Shown here: one piece after another, positions 50,201 through 61,500 of the stretch | How positions within the stretch are numbered: the stretch's first letter is position 1 | Layout of the letters: every line of letters starts with the position of its first letter | Assembly: GCA_011800805.1 (NCBI GenBank) | Contig: MPNW01000055.1 | Location: 174,608 to 238,607, forward strand | DNA: 64,000 nt | Source of the DNA: Hirudo medicinalis | Taxonomy: Eukaryota; Annelida; Clitellata; Hirudinida; Hirudinidae | Reading direction: 5' to 3' | Notes under the pieces: model-generated | What the model was told of the DNA's origin: nothing | The model's input: the letters and a program-made list of their open reading frames with translations, nothing else | Database searches by the model: none | Made by a program: the position numbers and the translations under genes

Positions 50201-51803
50201 TGAGGGTCACGAATAACTTCTCATTTCAAAGCAAAATGATTGTTAGAATAACATTATCAAATCCTCTCATTCCATTATTTCCCTTCTTTAAATCTCAACA
50301 ACAAACCAATGAATGATTATCTCCAAACTTTATGAATCAAGATTGTATTACAAAATAGGATTCTGAGAATCAGGTGATCAGAATGAAGCAATTAAAATGA
50401 TTATCACAGACATAATTATCATCTGCGAAACCCATGATCAGGTCAACCCCTAAAAGGAGTTAATCAAATTTGACCCACTTACCGTTGCCAGAAGGTTAAT
50501 GAGTTCGAGTGGAATTGGGTCACTTTGTAGACGAATGAGTATCAACTGCACGAGCATTTCAAGCATTTCATAGATCCCTTCCTGTACTTCTCCAAGCCAT
50601 CTATGGACCACATTTGATGTCAATAGCTGTGGAGCACAATGAAATTCAATTGAAGCAATAATTTTTTAGATCCAGTCTGTTAGTGTGTTTTAGATTGATT
50701 GATTGATTGATTGAGACTGCCATGATGCCTTTTATATCCTGCCGTGGATACTTTGGCAATCAAAATGTGTGTCTGAATAAATAAATAAATAAATAAATGG
50801 CAATTGTGACCATTAATAAAACATAAATGTTGAAAGTTACATTGCTTGATAATTTTGATAGTTCATTACACATTGATAATAGCAAGTATTCAATCCCATG
50901 AATTCGCAGGAATAATGACATCTCGTACAATCACAAAATTTTAGCCAAATAAATCATTTAAAGTCATTTTTAGAACATGTTAGGAACAAGTGATTTCATC
51001 ACTGACCTTGTTGAAAGCCTCTGGCATACACCTTGACATGAACCGGTGGCAATTAGGATCACTTTCACAAATCCCTGATTATTAAACATGTCCTCATAAA
51101 GAAAATATAACTCAGAACATCTGGCATTCTAGTGGCACTAATATGCAAATTAAGTAATAATAATAAAAAAGTTTTATAACTTTAGAGAAAATCGCAAGAA
51201 CATCAAAGATAAATATTGTTCTAATCAATTTGTTAGCCTTCTCACAAAACATTTTATCATAGTATCTTATTGATGTTAATATCCATTCCATTTCACCAAA
51301 CAATCAGAATTTCAAAACAATGTTTCCCAAACAGAGTTAAATTTGAATGAACCTTTTTTGGCATAAGAGATTGCGGCCACAAGACACTTGCTCAGAGATT
51401 CTTCTCTTTTGTATGGAATTGACCATGTATCAGTGTACACCCTACTCTCAAGCTCATATAAGTTGACAAGTGGAAACTCTAGTTGCTCCTCATTGATAAC
51501 ATTCTAAATTGTATTTTTATTAATGTAAAGTACAGAGGCAAATTTTCAGTTTTAATAACATACGTTGGACTTTTCGGTATTCAGTTCTGACGTGTTTATC
51601 AACGCAGGAGGTCCGTACAATGAAGTTCCAGTATCAACTGGTGTTTCATAAAGACTCGTGTACCTTGTCGTCGGATGATCGTCGGTTAAAATGGCCACAG
51701 CTTCTTGTAAATCATTTCTCGCAAAAGCAAGCGCTCTCTGAACGTCTTCTAAATGAAACCCCATGTTAAGGAGCATGCTCACATGTCCATCGTTTAGCTC
51801 CAT
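32275..51803 (-). CDS. USP24: Ubiquitin-specific protease 24
   Basis: A very large cysteine deubiquitinase with an N-terminal UBA domain. Exon 1 (51564-51803) gives the UBA-like start ([16 protein letters not shown] ... [14 protein letters not shown]); an in-frame ATG at 51836 is an alternative. Next comes [20 protein letters not shown] (about 51360-51503), then a long helical scaffold over dozens of exons, including [15 protein letters not shown] (48.9 kb) and the region ending LYNLE (43.1 kb). The USP core has the Cys box [10 protein letters not shown] (Cys codon 38804-38806), zinc-type cysteines (ICHSC, YNCEKC) and [13 protein letters not shown]. The His box is [14 protein letters not shown] (His codon 36621-36623). 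The last exon (32275-32517) begins [12 protein letters not shown], like human USP24, and ends in TAG. One intron in the Cys region has a GC donor (38710-38711). The total should approach the human 2620 residues; small exons were not all delimited. Confidence 0.95.
37266..37440. repeat. 27-bp minisatellite in a USP24 intron
   Basis: About 6.5 near-identical copies of a 27-bp unit containing ATTGATACATTAGCATCAAT. Each unit has an inverted ATTGAT/ATCAAT pair around an 8-nt loop. Because the unit is a multiple of three it creates long artefactual ORFs on both strands. Confidence 0.95.
39936..40070 (+). mobile_element. tRNA-derived SINE copy 1
   Basis: Has an A-box-like TTGGCCGAATGG at 39945-39956 and a B-box-like GTTCGCAACCC at 40005-40015, the spacing of a tRNA-type RNA polymerase III promoter. 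A body ending GGGGCGCTACATAAATGG follows. Related copies lie at 53648-53733 and, partially, at 47636-47697. It sits in a USP24 intron. Confidence 0.7.
44725..44795. repeat. (TAA)n microsatellite next to a dispersed-repeat motif
   Basis: About 23 TAA/AAT triplets. It runs directly into GCGTATTTATATAGTGCAC (44796-44815), which resembles the end of dispersed short elements seen in many invertebrate genomes; no full element was delimited. Confidence 0.85.
45866..46016. repeat. Degenerate tandem repeat in a USP24 intron
   Basis: Two to three imperfect copies of a segment reading roughly AATCTTGAAACCAAGGAG, ATGTTGCATGGAGACATATA and ATCTTTAAACAT. Spacing between copies is uneven. Confidence 0.6.
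46370..46396. repeat. (AAT)n microsatellite
   Basis: About nine AAT triplets in a USP24 intron. Confidence 0.85.
47214..47274. repeat. (AAT)n microsatellite
   Basis: About 20 AAT triplets in a USP24 intron; the poly-Ile ORF on the minus strand is an artefact. Confidence 0.92.
47636..47697 (+). mobile_element. tRNA-derived SINE, 5' fragment
   Basis: GGTTAGCTCGATGGGTTGCATT and the sequence after it match the A-box end of the copy at 39936. The B-box half is missing or decayed. Located in a USP24 intron. Confidence 0.5.
50688..50800 (+). mobile_element. Possible short interspersed element with ATAA tail
   Basis: Starts with a (GATT)n run, has an 80-bp body, and ends in five AAATA/ATAA units, a tail typical of some SINEs. 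No second copy was found in the window, so it may simply be two microsatellites close together. Confidence 0.25.
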
Positions 51804-52728
51804 GGTTTTATGGTTGTAACACGTACAGGACAACAAACAGTCGGCAAGATTAATAGCGTCAAATAAATCTAAATTTCTAAAACTTCACGGTGACCTACAA
51901 AAAACATAAAAATTAGAAATAGTCTGCAGACACGAATACCACCATGTTATTTACTTTCCACAAAATAAACTACCGCGAGTGACCACAAAAAAGTAAACTG
52001 CGGATTGGATGGTAACAAAGTGTGTCATTAAAGTGATTTCATTTTGAATATTATGACATTTTCTTAGCATTAATAAATTTTATTTAAAACATAATATTCT
52101 GCTACTCCAGACAGTCTGCTAAAATCCATATTCAATCTCAGAAACTTGGATCTCCAATCCAAAAATTAGATCTCATTTATTAAAAATCGTTCATAATAAA
52201 CACTTCAAAAAGTTTTAACTTTGCTAACTCAGGCCAGGAAACAGTCTCGGTATCCTAAAATTACCACATTTTCCCACACTGAAATTAATTACTCGATATT
52301 GATCGACACTTCCGATATTTTTATTTTGGACCATAAATCCTCCACAACATCAACCAAAATAACAAGTCTCATCGGATTAGATGGTTAACACTGCTAGAAA
52401 CATGTTTAGCAGATCCAAACATCAGCAATATCACCATAGAATTAAATTAGTGTGATACAAACCATTAACAAACGCACCCAATGCAACCTATTTAATTTAC
52501 CTTGAAAATTATTGCAACGGTCGATCATAAGCCAGTCTCGCATGCTGCAAATGATGAAAAGATTGTAGAAAGAAACATTACATAATTCCTTAATGTAAAA
52601 ACTGCAAGGGCACCAGTGCCAAGACAATAACAGTCAAAATAATATCAGATATGCAGATAATCCTTTTGATCTTTTAATTTTGCACTTGAAATGAAATAGA
52701 CTCAAAAGAAATTTTCAAGCAATTTAGA
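51804..52728. other. Tandem intergenic region (AKTIP to USP24)
   Basis: Both neighbours are on the minus strand, so this carries the AKTIP 3' UTR and the USP24 promoter and 5' UTR. AT-rich; no ORF or motif of note. Confidence 0.4.
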
Positions 52729-55006
52729 TCAATGCCTCATTCCTGCAGACATCCAGCTCAATCCCAAGCTCCTGATATCATTCTTTCCATCAGAATTATC
52801 AATTTGCTGAAAATTAAAATGTTAACTAGTAATTTATAAATTTATTATTCAATTATCAAATGTAAAAGCCAGTTCAAAAATGCTCTAAGCCAAAATAGCA
52901 CAACACATTCCACCATTACACAGCTGCACTAAATTACGATGCAGAATTTCAATTAGCACTCGTCGAAGCCTGATTAAAATTTAGTGATTCAATGCCACCA
53001 ACAATTATCGATGCATCAACATAAAAAAAAAACGTCACTTTTGATTCTTTAAAATCTGTTATCTGTTTTTTTATGTTAAGCATGGAATCAGAGTCCATTT
53101 CAGTAAACCTAGACCAAAAGAAAATATCAACATCACAAATACAATTAGGAAATTTATCAAAGGGTGCTGGGTATACTAAATGTTGAAACTAGTATTCCTA
53201 GAATACTATTCAAATGCAAATAATGTTCAGCCATATATTTCAATCAAATTGGTGGATTTTTCAGCTGAAATTTCATTTGAGATCTAAGAAATAAGAAGAT
53301 GAAAAAAATGTCTCCTCACCTCAAGGAAAGGCTGTTCTTGGGATCTTGGTCATGAAGAAATTCAGCCGCACATGAATTAAGGGATTCTTTTACCTTGACT
53401 TTAAACAACTCTGAATCATTCTGAAATCTTGGAAGTAAAACACTTTTAAAATTGGATGCTTATTTAAACCTCATATTGGCAAATGAAAACTCATCTCACA
53501 TATCAGCTGCTTCTTTATTCAGAGGCTTAGTAAATTCAATGTTAGAAAAACTTCTTTTGGCATAAGCTACCAGATTCCACAGGTGATGTATTGCCTTTCT
53601 AAAAAAAATTTGTAATATAAAATATATAAAATACAAAGTTGTATTTTCATGGCAGTAATAGCAACAGTCATAATGCGTCATGTTCGAAACCCAGCCATAA
53701 GCGCCCTCGGGAAGGAGCACTATATAAATGGTTAATAAGAAACGACTCTGACATTATGCATATGGTGCTATGTAAATGAACTACAAAAATACAAAAAGTT
53801 GTACAAAAAGATGCACTTCTACTTTTAGTGACCAACTATGAAACACATTCTCAAAACATGCCACCCACTTCCAAGGATGGAATGCTCGATGGACATCAAG
53901 TTCACCTGTAGTAGGATGGATGAGAGGATGGAACACAGGTGGAGTGAAGATGATAGACTGTAAAATAAAGTAAGATAAAGTTATGACAACATAATAATAA
54001 GACGTAAATAAACATAAATGTTATTTTGTGCCTGTAATTCTATTATTTAAATTATAATAAATAGCATAATAAACAGCATGCATAAATTGAGAAAGTGGAC
54101 GTAATTTAAAAGAAACATTACAGATGGAGTCAACACAAATCTGTAATAATCTCTGAATATTGAAAAGTAAGAACTAACAGGAGGTCCAGCATCAGGAAAC
54201 TCATCAGGGATTATAAGTTTGAATCTGAATTGTCCTCCTAGGTATGTTCCTTGTCTGATGAACATCACCCCATTCCAAACTATAACCAAGACAAGTAATT
54301 TTACCTTTTAAAATCTAAAAGTTGATAATGACCTCCATACTTACCTAAGGAAGATGGTGATGAGGGCACAATGTAAATTCCTGTGAGTGACTGCCGCTGA
54401 AACAATAGCCTGCAATAAATGAATAAACATAAAATAAGTGAAATAATAATGAAAATAAATGAGAACTGAACCTCAAATAGTCAAATTCTTTCTATTTTAT
54501 CAATATCTAAAGTTATAAGAAAATAACACTTAACAAGTAGTGACCAAACAATAATGTATGGTCTTACAACTCAGCCATGAGGGAATATTCAAGAAACACA
54601 TATTCATAAAAGGGCATCATTGGCATGCACTTCTTTTTTTCTTCCTTGTCAGTAGCTCTATTTAATGCAGTCTTGAATTCCATAAAAAGAAAAAAATCTG
54701 GCATTAGTTCTCTGATTCAACAGAAACACTTTGACTTAAATCACTTAGGCATCACTCAAAAACCTCACTTGATAAGTCAATTTTAATGCTACAGCAAAAG
54801 GCAGAACTCTAACCATTTTCCTTCTTAATAATGTCTTCTTAACATTAGCTGTATTATTACATATTACACATAGTCCTAGGTAATGTATGGCTATTCCACG
54901 AACTTATCTACTCCTACAATTTTTTTGCGACCATCAACAAAATACTCCTAAAATGGTTGCACTTAACACTGATAATTGAAAAATCAACCTCATCCTCCAA
55001 GTCCAT
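52729..55006 (-). CDS. AKTIP: AKTIP / FTS, inactive E2-variant adaptor
   Basis: AKTIP (fused toes) binds Hook proteins and FHIP in the FTS-Hook-FHIP complex that links cargo to dynein. About nine coding exons chain in phase: a tiny first exon encoding MDLEDE (54989-55006), then 54568-54671, and so on to 52729-52806. The total is about 243 residues. The UEV fold is clear: FYEYVFLEYSLMAEL, LVWNGVMFIRQGTYLGGQFRFKLIIP, then FTPPVFHPLIHPTTGELDVHRAFHPW. Where active E2s carry the catalytic cysteine, this protein has GELDV, as in vertebrate AKTIP, so no ubiquitin transfer is expected. The C-terminus LGLSWMSAG matches the family's GLSWVKPG. It is shorter than human AKTIP (292), mainly because the long N-terminal tail is missing. 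Confidence 0.93.
53648..53733 (+). mobile_element. tRNA-derived SINE copy 2
   Basis: Matches the second half of the copy at 39936. It has the CATGGCAGTAATAGCAACAG section, a B-box-like GTTCGAAACCC (53682-53692) and the GAGCACTATATAAATGG end. The A-box half is absent. It lies in an AKTIP intron, antisense to the gene. Confidence 0.65.
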
Positions 55007-55584
55007 TTTTGAAGAGATTGCAGCAGACGCCCAACCCCGAGTTCCTCATCGGACACACATTTACAACTCAGAAATAAACATAAAAAAATAATTTGATAGC
55101 TTGACATTTACATTTTAAACTTAAGCATAATGTTTAATAAACTTAGTAATAAAATGTTAAAATTCACTATTTATTTCATAATACAATCACTTAATTTTAC
55201 CAATGACCGATAATTATTATAACAAGTGCTTACGAATTAATAATTATAAACTTTCAAAAATTTGATTTGGAATGCTTTGCAAATGTATGCAATGCTCATC
55301 TATTGCGACACCGTTTAAATGTTGCTGCTCAACTGCTGTTATGCTGATCGTGTGCTCTTGTGGGAAGGGGCTGGGATCTACCATTCATGGAAATGTAAGG
55401 TATTATTGTGATTGCAGATAATGTGGATTGTTGAATTATCTAGCTCGTAATATATTATTGCTAAATTAAATTACGCTTTAGGCCTTATCACGAAGAATTT
55501 CAAAAATAAATCACTTTCGTCCAAGAAGATGCAAGAATATAACATTCTTGATGACACATTCGTTGTAATTGAGGCTATTAGGAC
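55007..55584. other. Divergent intergenic region (AKTIP / MAST)
   Basis: About 580 bp between head-to-head start codons. A GC-richer patch lies at about 55310-55380. A plus-strand pyrimidine tract plus TTTAG near 55482 could be an acceptor for a 5' UTR exon of the MAST transcript. Confidence 0.4.
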
Positions 55585-58500
55585 ATGTGCATGCACATAT
55601 CCACAATGAAAGTTGGAAGGCATAGAGAAGATAGAGAAAAAAATGTTCTGAGAGGCCATTCCTTTTTCGTGAGGTTTATGGAAAGGCATGAGTTGGGGGA
55701 TTGTATTAAATATTTTCCAGACACCATGACACTGGGTGATTTAAGATGTCTGACCTCCTACGATCTTATATCAAGATATGATTTGAAAGATCCAAAAGAT
55801 TGTGAACGTATTTTGAAGGTTGTGTCAATTTCTTTCAAAGAAGATCAGAGTGATAGTGAGGTATTTAAATATATTAATGCATTGATATTACCATTGAATG
55901 CAAGTTAAAAGTACATTTCTAGCTAGAATGTGGTTCTTCACCAAAGCAAAACACTTGCCAAAATGCATCAGTTGCTGGCTGTCACAAAGATACGAACATC
56001 GGTCAGTTGCACATTGGAAGAACATTATGTCGAGCAGTCTCAGAAGACATGAGATTCCCAATGAGAACAAGAGACAAATTCTCTTTGTTTAACTCAACAA
56101 ACAGCTCCAACTACTTCATGGGAGGCTTCAGACACTTCAGTTCTCAGTATGGTTAGTACAAAAATACCATTTTTTTCTGGCAGAATAAAGCAGAATGACT
56201 TGAATCAGTAAGCTAAATTGGTTATTAAAATTAATATATTATTGACAGTGTTATGAATATATTGCTATGACAAAAACCTTTTCTATAAATGGCTGCTCAA
56301 TTGTGGTTAAAGAGAATGCTGATTACAGCATAAACATTAAATCATAATTTGAACTATCAGTTAACTTACAATAGTAATAATAATAATACCATAATAGGTT
56401 AATCCTAGCAGCAGTTAATGCACTTAATTTACTCTCAGGATTAAATCAGGCTTCCAGTGGTTCTTCTGTTTCTAATGAGTCTGGAAACCTGCTCAGATTA
56501 AACATTCTTGGATTAGGAAAATCTGCACCTTCATTATCCACCTGTCAAGTTAGCATCATGAATAATCAGACGAACGATGATTGTGCTTTAGGGGGATATG
56601 TGATTGGTCGCTGTGGCATCATTTGTTTTGAATGTTGTCAGGGGATGACTCATCACGTGATGATTGTCAAAGACCCTGCCAGGAATCTGAAATATTCTCT
56701 GAAATAAATTGTCCGATACCTTGTGCAGTGTCAGCATTATATTGCCAAATTGTTTCTTTATTCGAAAAATCAAAGTTTATGTGCACACCATTGAATTTGT
56801 TAAATTGATTGGTTATGTTGATTTTTATAATTAAATTGGGTTTTTTAATATTTATTTCCTTTAGTAAAGGATTTTGTTTTTATATAGTGAATTTTCAACA
56901 AAAATAGACTTCTTTTTATGATTATTGTACAAAGCATCCTTCATTTGGTTAAACAGTTTTGTGCATCTGACACTAATATATGACACTAATATTTGTTTGT
57001 TTGATCATATCATAAAAGCCTGGTCAAAAAAAATCAGTAACATGAACTAATATGTCCTCAAATGTAATTTAAATATTAAACTTTTACAATATTTACTATC
57101 GCAAGGAGTATAAATAATATTAAAATATTACATACAAAAATATTATTAATACAAAAATAGTATTTTTCTTCAACCTAAGGAGTGAATTATGAAATGAAAT
57201 TCCCATGGACTAAGGATGTCACTCTTCTTTTAAGATCTGTTAAAAAGTTTTGAAGTCATCTGATATTTCACTTGAAAAAGAGTCGTCGTCATCATCATCG
57301 TCGTCATCATCGTCGTCGTCATCATCGTCGTCATCATCGTCGTCGTCATCATCGTCGTCGTCATCACCACCAGCAGCACCTCAATTACATCCCCAATATT
57401 TCATATGTGTTACAGCTCAATCTACATTTTTGAACATTTTCATCATGTGGATATTCATGCAGATTGAGGCATTGGAGTACACATTCAAAAATACAGATGC
57501 ATAATTTTAAGCAATATGTGCAATCGTTGAATTCTTGATTTTAATGAGTTTTATTGATAAGCAATAACTCATTCATCTGTTTATGTTAACTTAATAGATA
57601 AAAATCTCTTAATGAAAGCAAATGCACCAATTGTGAATGGAGTTTTAGAGTTCTTTTTGTTTACAATTAATTCGAGCTTGTGTTGATTTTTTTCCATGTT
57701 TCAATTGTTCAGAAAGATCGTGGCCATTATGGATTGAGCGCTTCTTCCGCAACGAGGCAGTTCAGGTCGTGATGTTATTTTTTCTATCGACGACGTAGCA
57801 TTAAATTCATGCTTAACTGCATTATTTATTAACTCGTAATGCTGTAAATATACAGCAATTCTTTTAAAATTTATTTGTCAAGCCTGATTTTGGGATTTTT
57901 AGTTTGTGTGAACTTGTTGAAATTAGTTAAGAAAAACTGAACTGAAACTTGCAGCTCTAGACTGTCTTTTCGAAATCCCAGCATGGCTCTGACATCTTCA
58001 AGTTTGTCACTTGCTCAGCAGACCTCACACACTCCCAATGTTCCAAGTGATACTTTGTATTTCTTTCCACTATTATTTAAGTCACAGTTTAACACATATC
58101 TTTGTTTTCAATGACATTGCTATAGCACTTCCAGTCCCATTTATATTAAATAATATTTTATTTTAGATTTTAAACCTTTTCACTTAAAAATATAGGCTCT
58201 AAAAATGGCTACTTTTCACTTTGATTGAATTACCTTCCGCCATTAATTAGTAATTTTTAAATTAGCACCACCTTCTTCAGGAGAAGAGTGATTAAATTTT
58301 AAGACATTTTTATCATCGATCATTCTTCTGCTAAAATACAATCATCTATCATCTGATGATAACCTATTGTAAAGGTCTCGATGATCATGTTGTCTTGTAC
58401 AAATCACATTAGCATCATGAAATTTCCACAAATCACATTAATGCCATGATTTATTAATGCTGATGCAGGCAGTCCTGCGGACAGCCCGAGAACAGGGAAC

Positions 58501-61500
58501 ATGACAAACCAGAACTTTCAGTTTCAGTTTCTTCTGGGAAAGAAGTGAGCATTTGAATTGTTAATAGCAATTAGTCAACAGGTGGAATATTACGACAAGC
58601 ATGAAATTATTGAAACAATGATAATTATCAATTGTGTTTGTAAGAAACATTTGTATCTACTTTGAACATAAGATAAGTTAAGATGTGGTTTAAAATAAGT
58701 TAGGGTTAGGGTTGTTATTTTATCTAACTTTGGACATGTAAATGCGTGTTGTTTTTAGATAAACAGAATTTTTGGGTTCTGTAATTAAATGTTGCTAATT
58801 ACGAATATTATAATCATATTTTGCTATCATCTCCAACTTTCAATAGGCAACTTTCGTCTCACATGATCTATTGATTTTTTATGCTTGAGTGACAATTATC
58901 TCTACTCTCAATTTCTTCTGTCAAATTTATCATCAGCAGGTGGCCTACTTTGCATCTCTTGCAGCATGTTTTGTCCATTACCATGGCATCGTGGTGCATG
59001 GTATTCCCAAAATCATCAAACATCCCGCTTCCTCCACCACATAAAACACCACCGCTATTGTGCATCCGAGGAGTTTCTTTGCTTCGGAGAATGCCGGGAA
59101 CAGGCAGCTGCACATGTTTTTGCAGTGTTTTTGAGGAGATGTTTTCTCCATTTTGTTTTTACTATTATTTTTCACTGCCATAAATTTTGCTGTGGAATGT
59201 GGAAATGAGGTGAAAGGAAAATTGTTCGGTTCATTTTTGAAAATTTAAAAATGCAATTTTTTTAGGGGAAGAACCTTTGTGACAGCATAATGGTGATGAT
59301 GACGATGATGATGGTGATGATGATGATGATGATGGTGGTGGTGATGGTGGCGATGATGATGGTGGCGATGATGATGATGGTGATGATGATGATAACATTA
59401 TTTTTGATCTCTTTTTAATTAATCTGATTATGTTTATGTAATGTTTATTAATTGAATTTCCAGTTTATTATGTTTATTAATTGAAATTCCAGTTTGGTTG
59501 ACAGCAGGAGATGGTCAGTAGCTTCCCTAGCCTCATCAGGATCAGGCAATAATACACCGGCTTGTCCTTCTAGTTCTGCTGTTAGTGAAGTCTATTTTAT
59601 AATATATATATATGTTAATATACAATATTATATGTTATAATATTTAATATAATATTTGTTTTTGATTCTGTTTGTTGATCTTTCACTGATTGTGGTATTG
59701 AAATTTATGTCTTGATATATTTGCAAAGTTATTTTTTGATTATTTTCCTTATTAGGACAAATTAGATCTTTGCCCATGTGTTTTTTTAATGATTGGATGA
59801 AAGATCAGATCAACTAATTAGTGGAAGAGATAGTTAATCACAGCATCTCTTAATTCTAAAAAATGTTCTAGCTATCCTCACCATCATCATCACCACCAAC
59901 ACCACCATCATCATTATCATCCAGCAGAGCTTTCGCTTTTATTCAATTTGTATTTATCCGACCTTGAAATTTTACATGTTAAGGTTTTGTAAGAACAATA
60001 TAAGATGCATAAATGCAGATTGCGTTATGATATCTAAGCAAATAACGTTTTTGCATTGCAATGAGTGGTGACTTCATCAAAATTCATAATAAATTCAAAC
60101 ATTCAAAATAAATTCAAATATTCTTAATTATATTTATATTTATATGTTCACTATATATTCTTATATTCAAAATATATTCCTGTTATCTTTGACTCGACTT
60201 TGTGCATGCAGAACTTGTTCTCCTCTCAAGATCGACTTTTCGGCCATCAACATCCACCCCTGAGACACCATCATCACCATCATCATCACCAGCATTCGGC
60301 CACTCCTGGCAGACAGCACTTCCATCGACACTTCAGCAGCAGCGACAGCAATCCGACTTCACTGAACGACAACACAACAGGAGAGTCATCACCAGCTTGC
60401 TCTCTTCCTGGTTTCGTCCAAAACAAATCGCCGAGGTCTCCGCTCATGAGACCGAGATCTCAGAGTCTCAGGCAAGTCTCATCGGGTATTGTGAATCTAT
60501 GAATCCATAAGTAGAGCTCCATTTAAGCTAAGGTGGTTTTACAAATTGAAGTTGTTGGTTAATGTTGTTAATTGTTTTTTGAGGATTTAAATGATGTTTT
60601 AAAAAGAGGTTATCAAAAAAGGGATTATCAATTTATTTTCAAATGTGATGGTAATTCTCAATGGTTATTAAGTTTATCCAAATGAAGGAATGAATTGCGT
60701 GTGCATTCTGCCAGTTAAATTCTTAAGAAAATATGTATTTTAGATGGCAGATAATTGTTAATTAGCTTAGGAATTACATCAGATGACATGTTGTTGAGTT
60801 AGGTTCGTGATTAAGATGTAGCCATTTAAAAAGTGAACCATTAGAATGTTGCTGTGGCAAACAATTGCAGTTTAACAATTTGTTAGTCAATTAAATTATC
60901 AAATTAAAAAAAAAACACAAAACAAGGAATGATTATTTCAATGTTAATCCATAATTCATGGATGCAAGTGTTGTTTAGCAGTTGTTGCGAGATGTTCCAA
61001 CACTTTTTCACTTTACATGACTTTCAACTTTAGTAGTCCTGCAAAGTCTTCAGGATCAGACAGTGGAACAATGCTCTTAAACAATGTTTACAAGGAGAGA
61101 TTTCCAAAGGTTCCCTTAATTTATGAATTGCTCTTTGTTCAATCAAATCTCGAAATTAAACTCCATTCATTCACAAACACCAGCCTGCACAATCTTCATT
61201 CAGTTAAGTCTTAAAAGTTGCTTAAAGAATGAAGTCATGTCATTAAGGTTGAATTACGACATGCTCACTGTTAGATTCACATCATCTCCTTGCTTTGTAA
61301 TCGCATCCCGAGAAATTAAAGTGCATCCATTTCCAGGCCGTCCTTCAGATGGAGGATAACTTGAAGCAGTTCATTGAGAACTGCCAACAACTGGAGGCAA
61401 GTCCGGTCATGGAGTCGGACGGAGCGATGAGGTTCGTTTGCAGACAAATTGTTGAGTTGGCAAAGGACTGCCTGGGCAAGTCGAGGGAGAATCTCATCTC

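Noticed and set aside
53682..53692. tRNA gene B box
   Set aside because: The flanking sequence does not fold as a tRNA cloverleaf and a related copy at 40005 has the same downstream body, so this is a SINE.
56549..56706. Open extension of MAST exon 3 to a TAA at about 56706
   Set aside because: The frame stays open for about 50 codons past the donor CAA|GTTAGC, but the alignment to MAST favours splicing at 56548. It may be an alternative short isoform, not called.
57250..57504. Poly-serine ORF
   Set aside because: It is the translation of a TCA/TCG microsatellite inside a MAST intron, with no splice sites or homology.
58694..58712. Telomere-like TTAGGG pair
   Set aside because: Only two units, in an intron; too short to be an interstitial telomeric tract.
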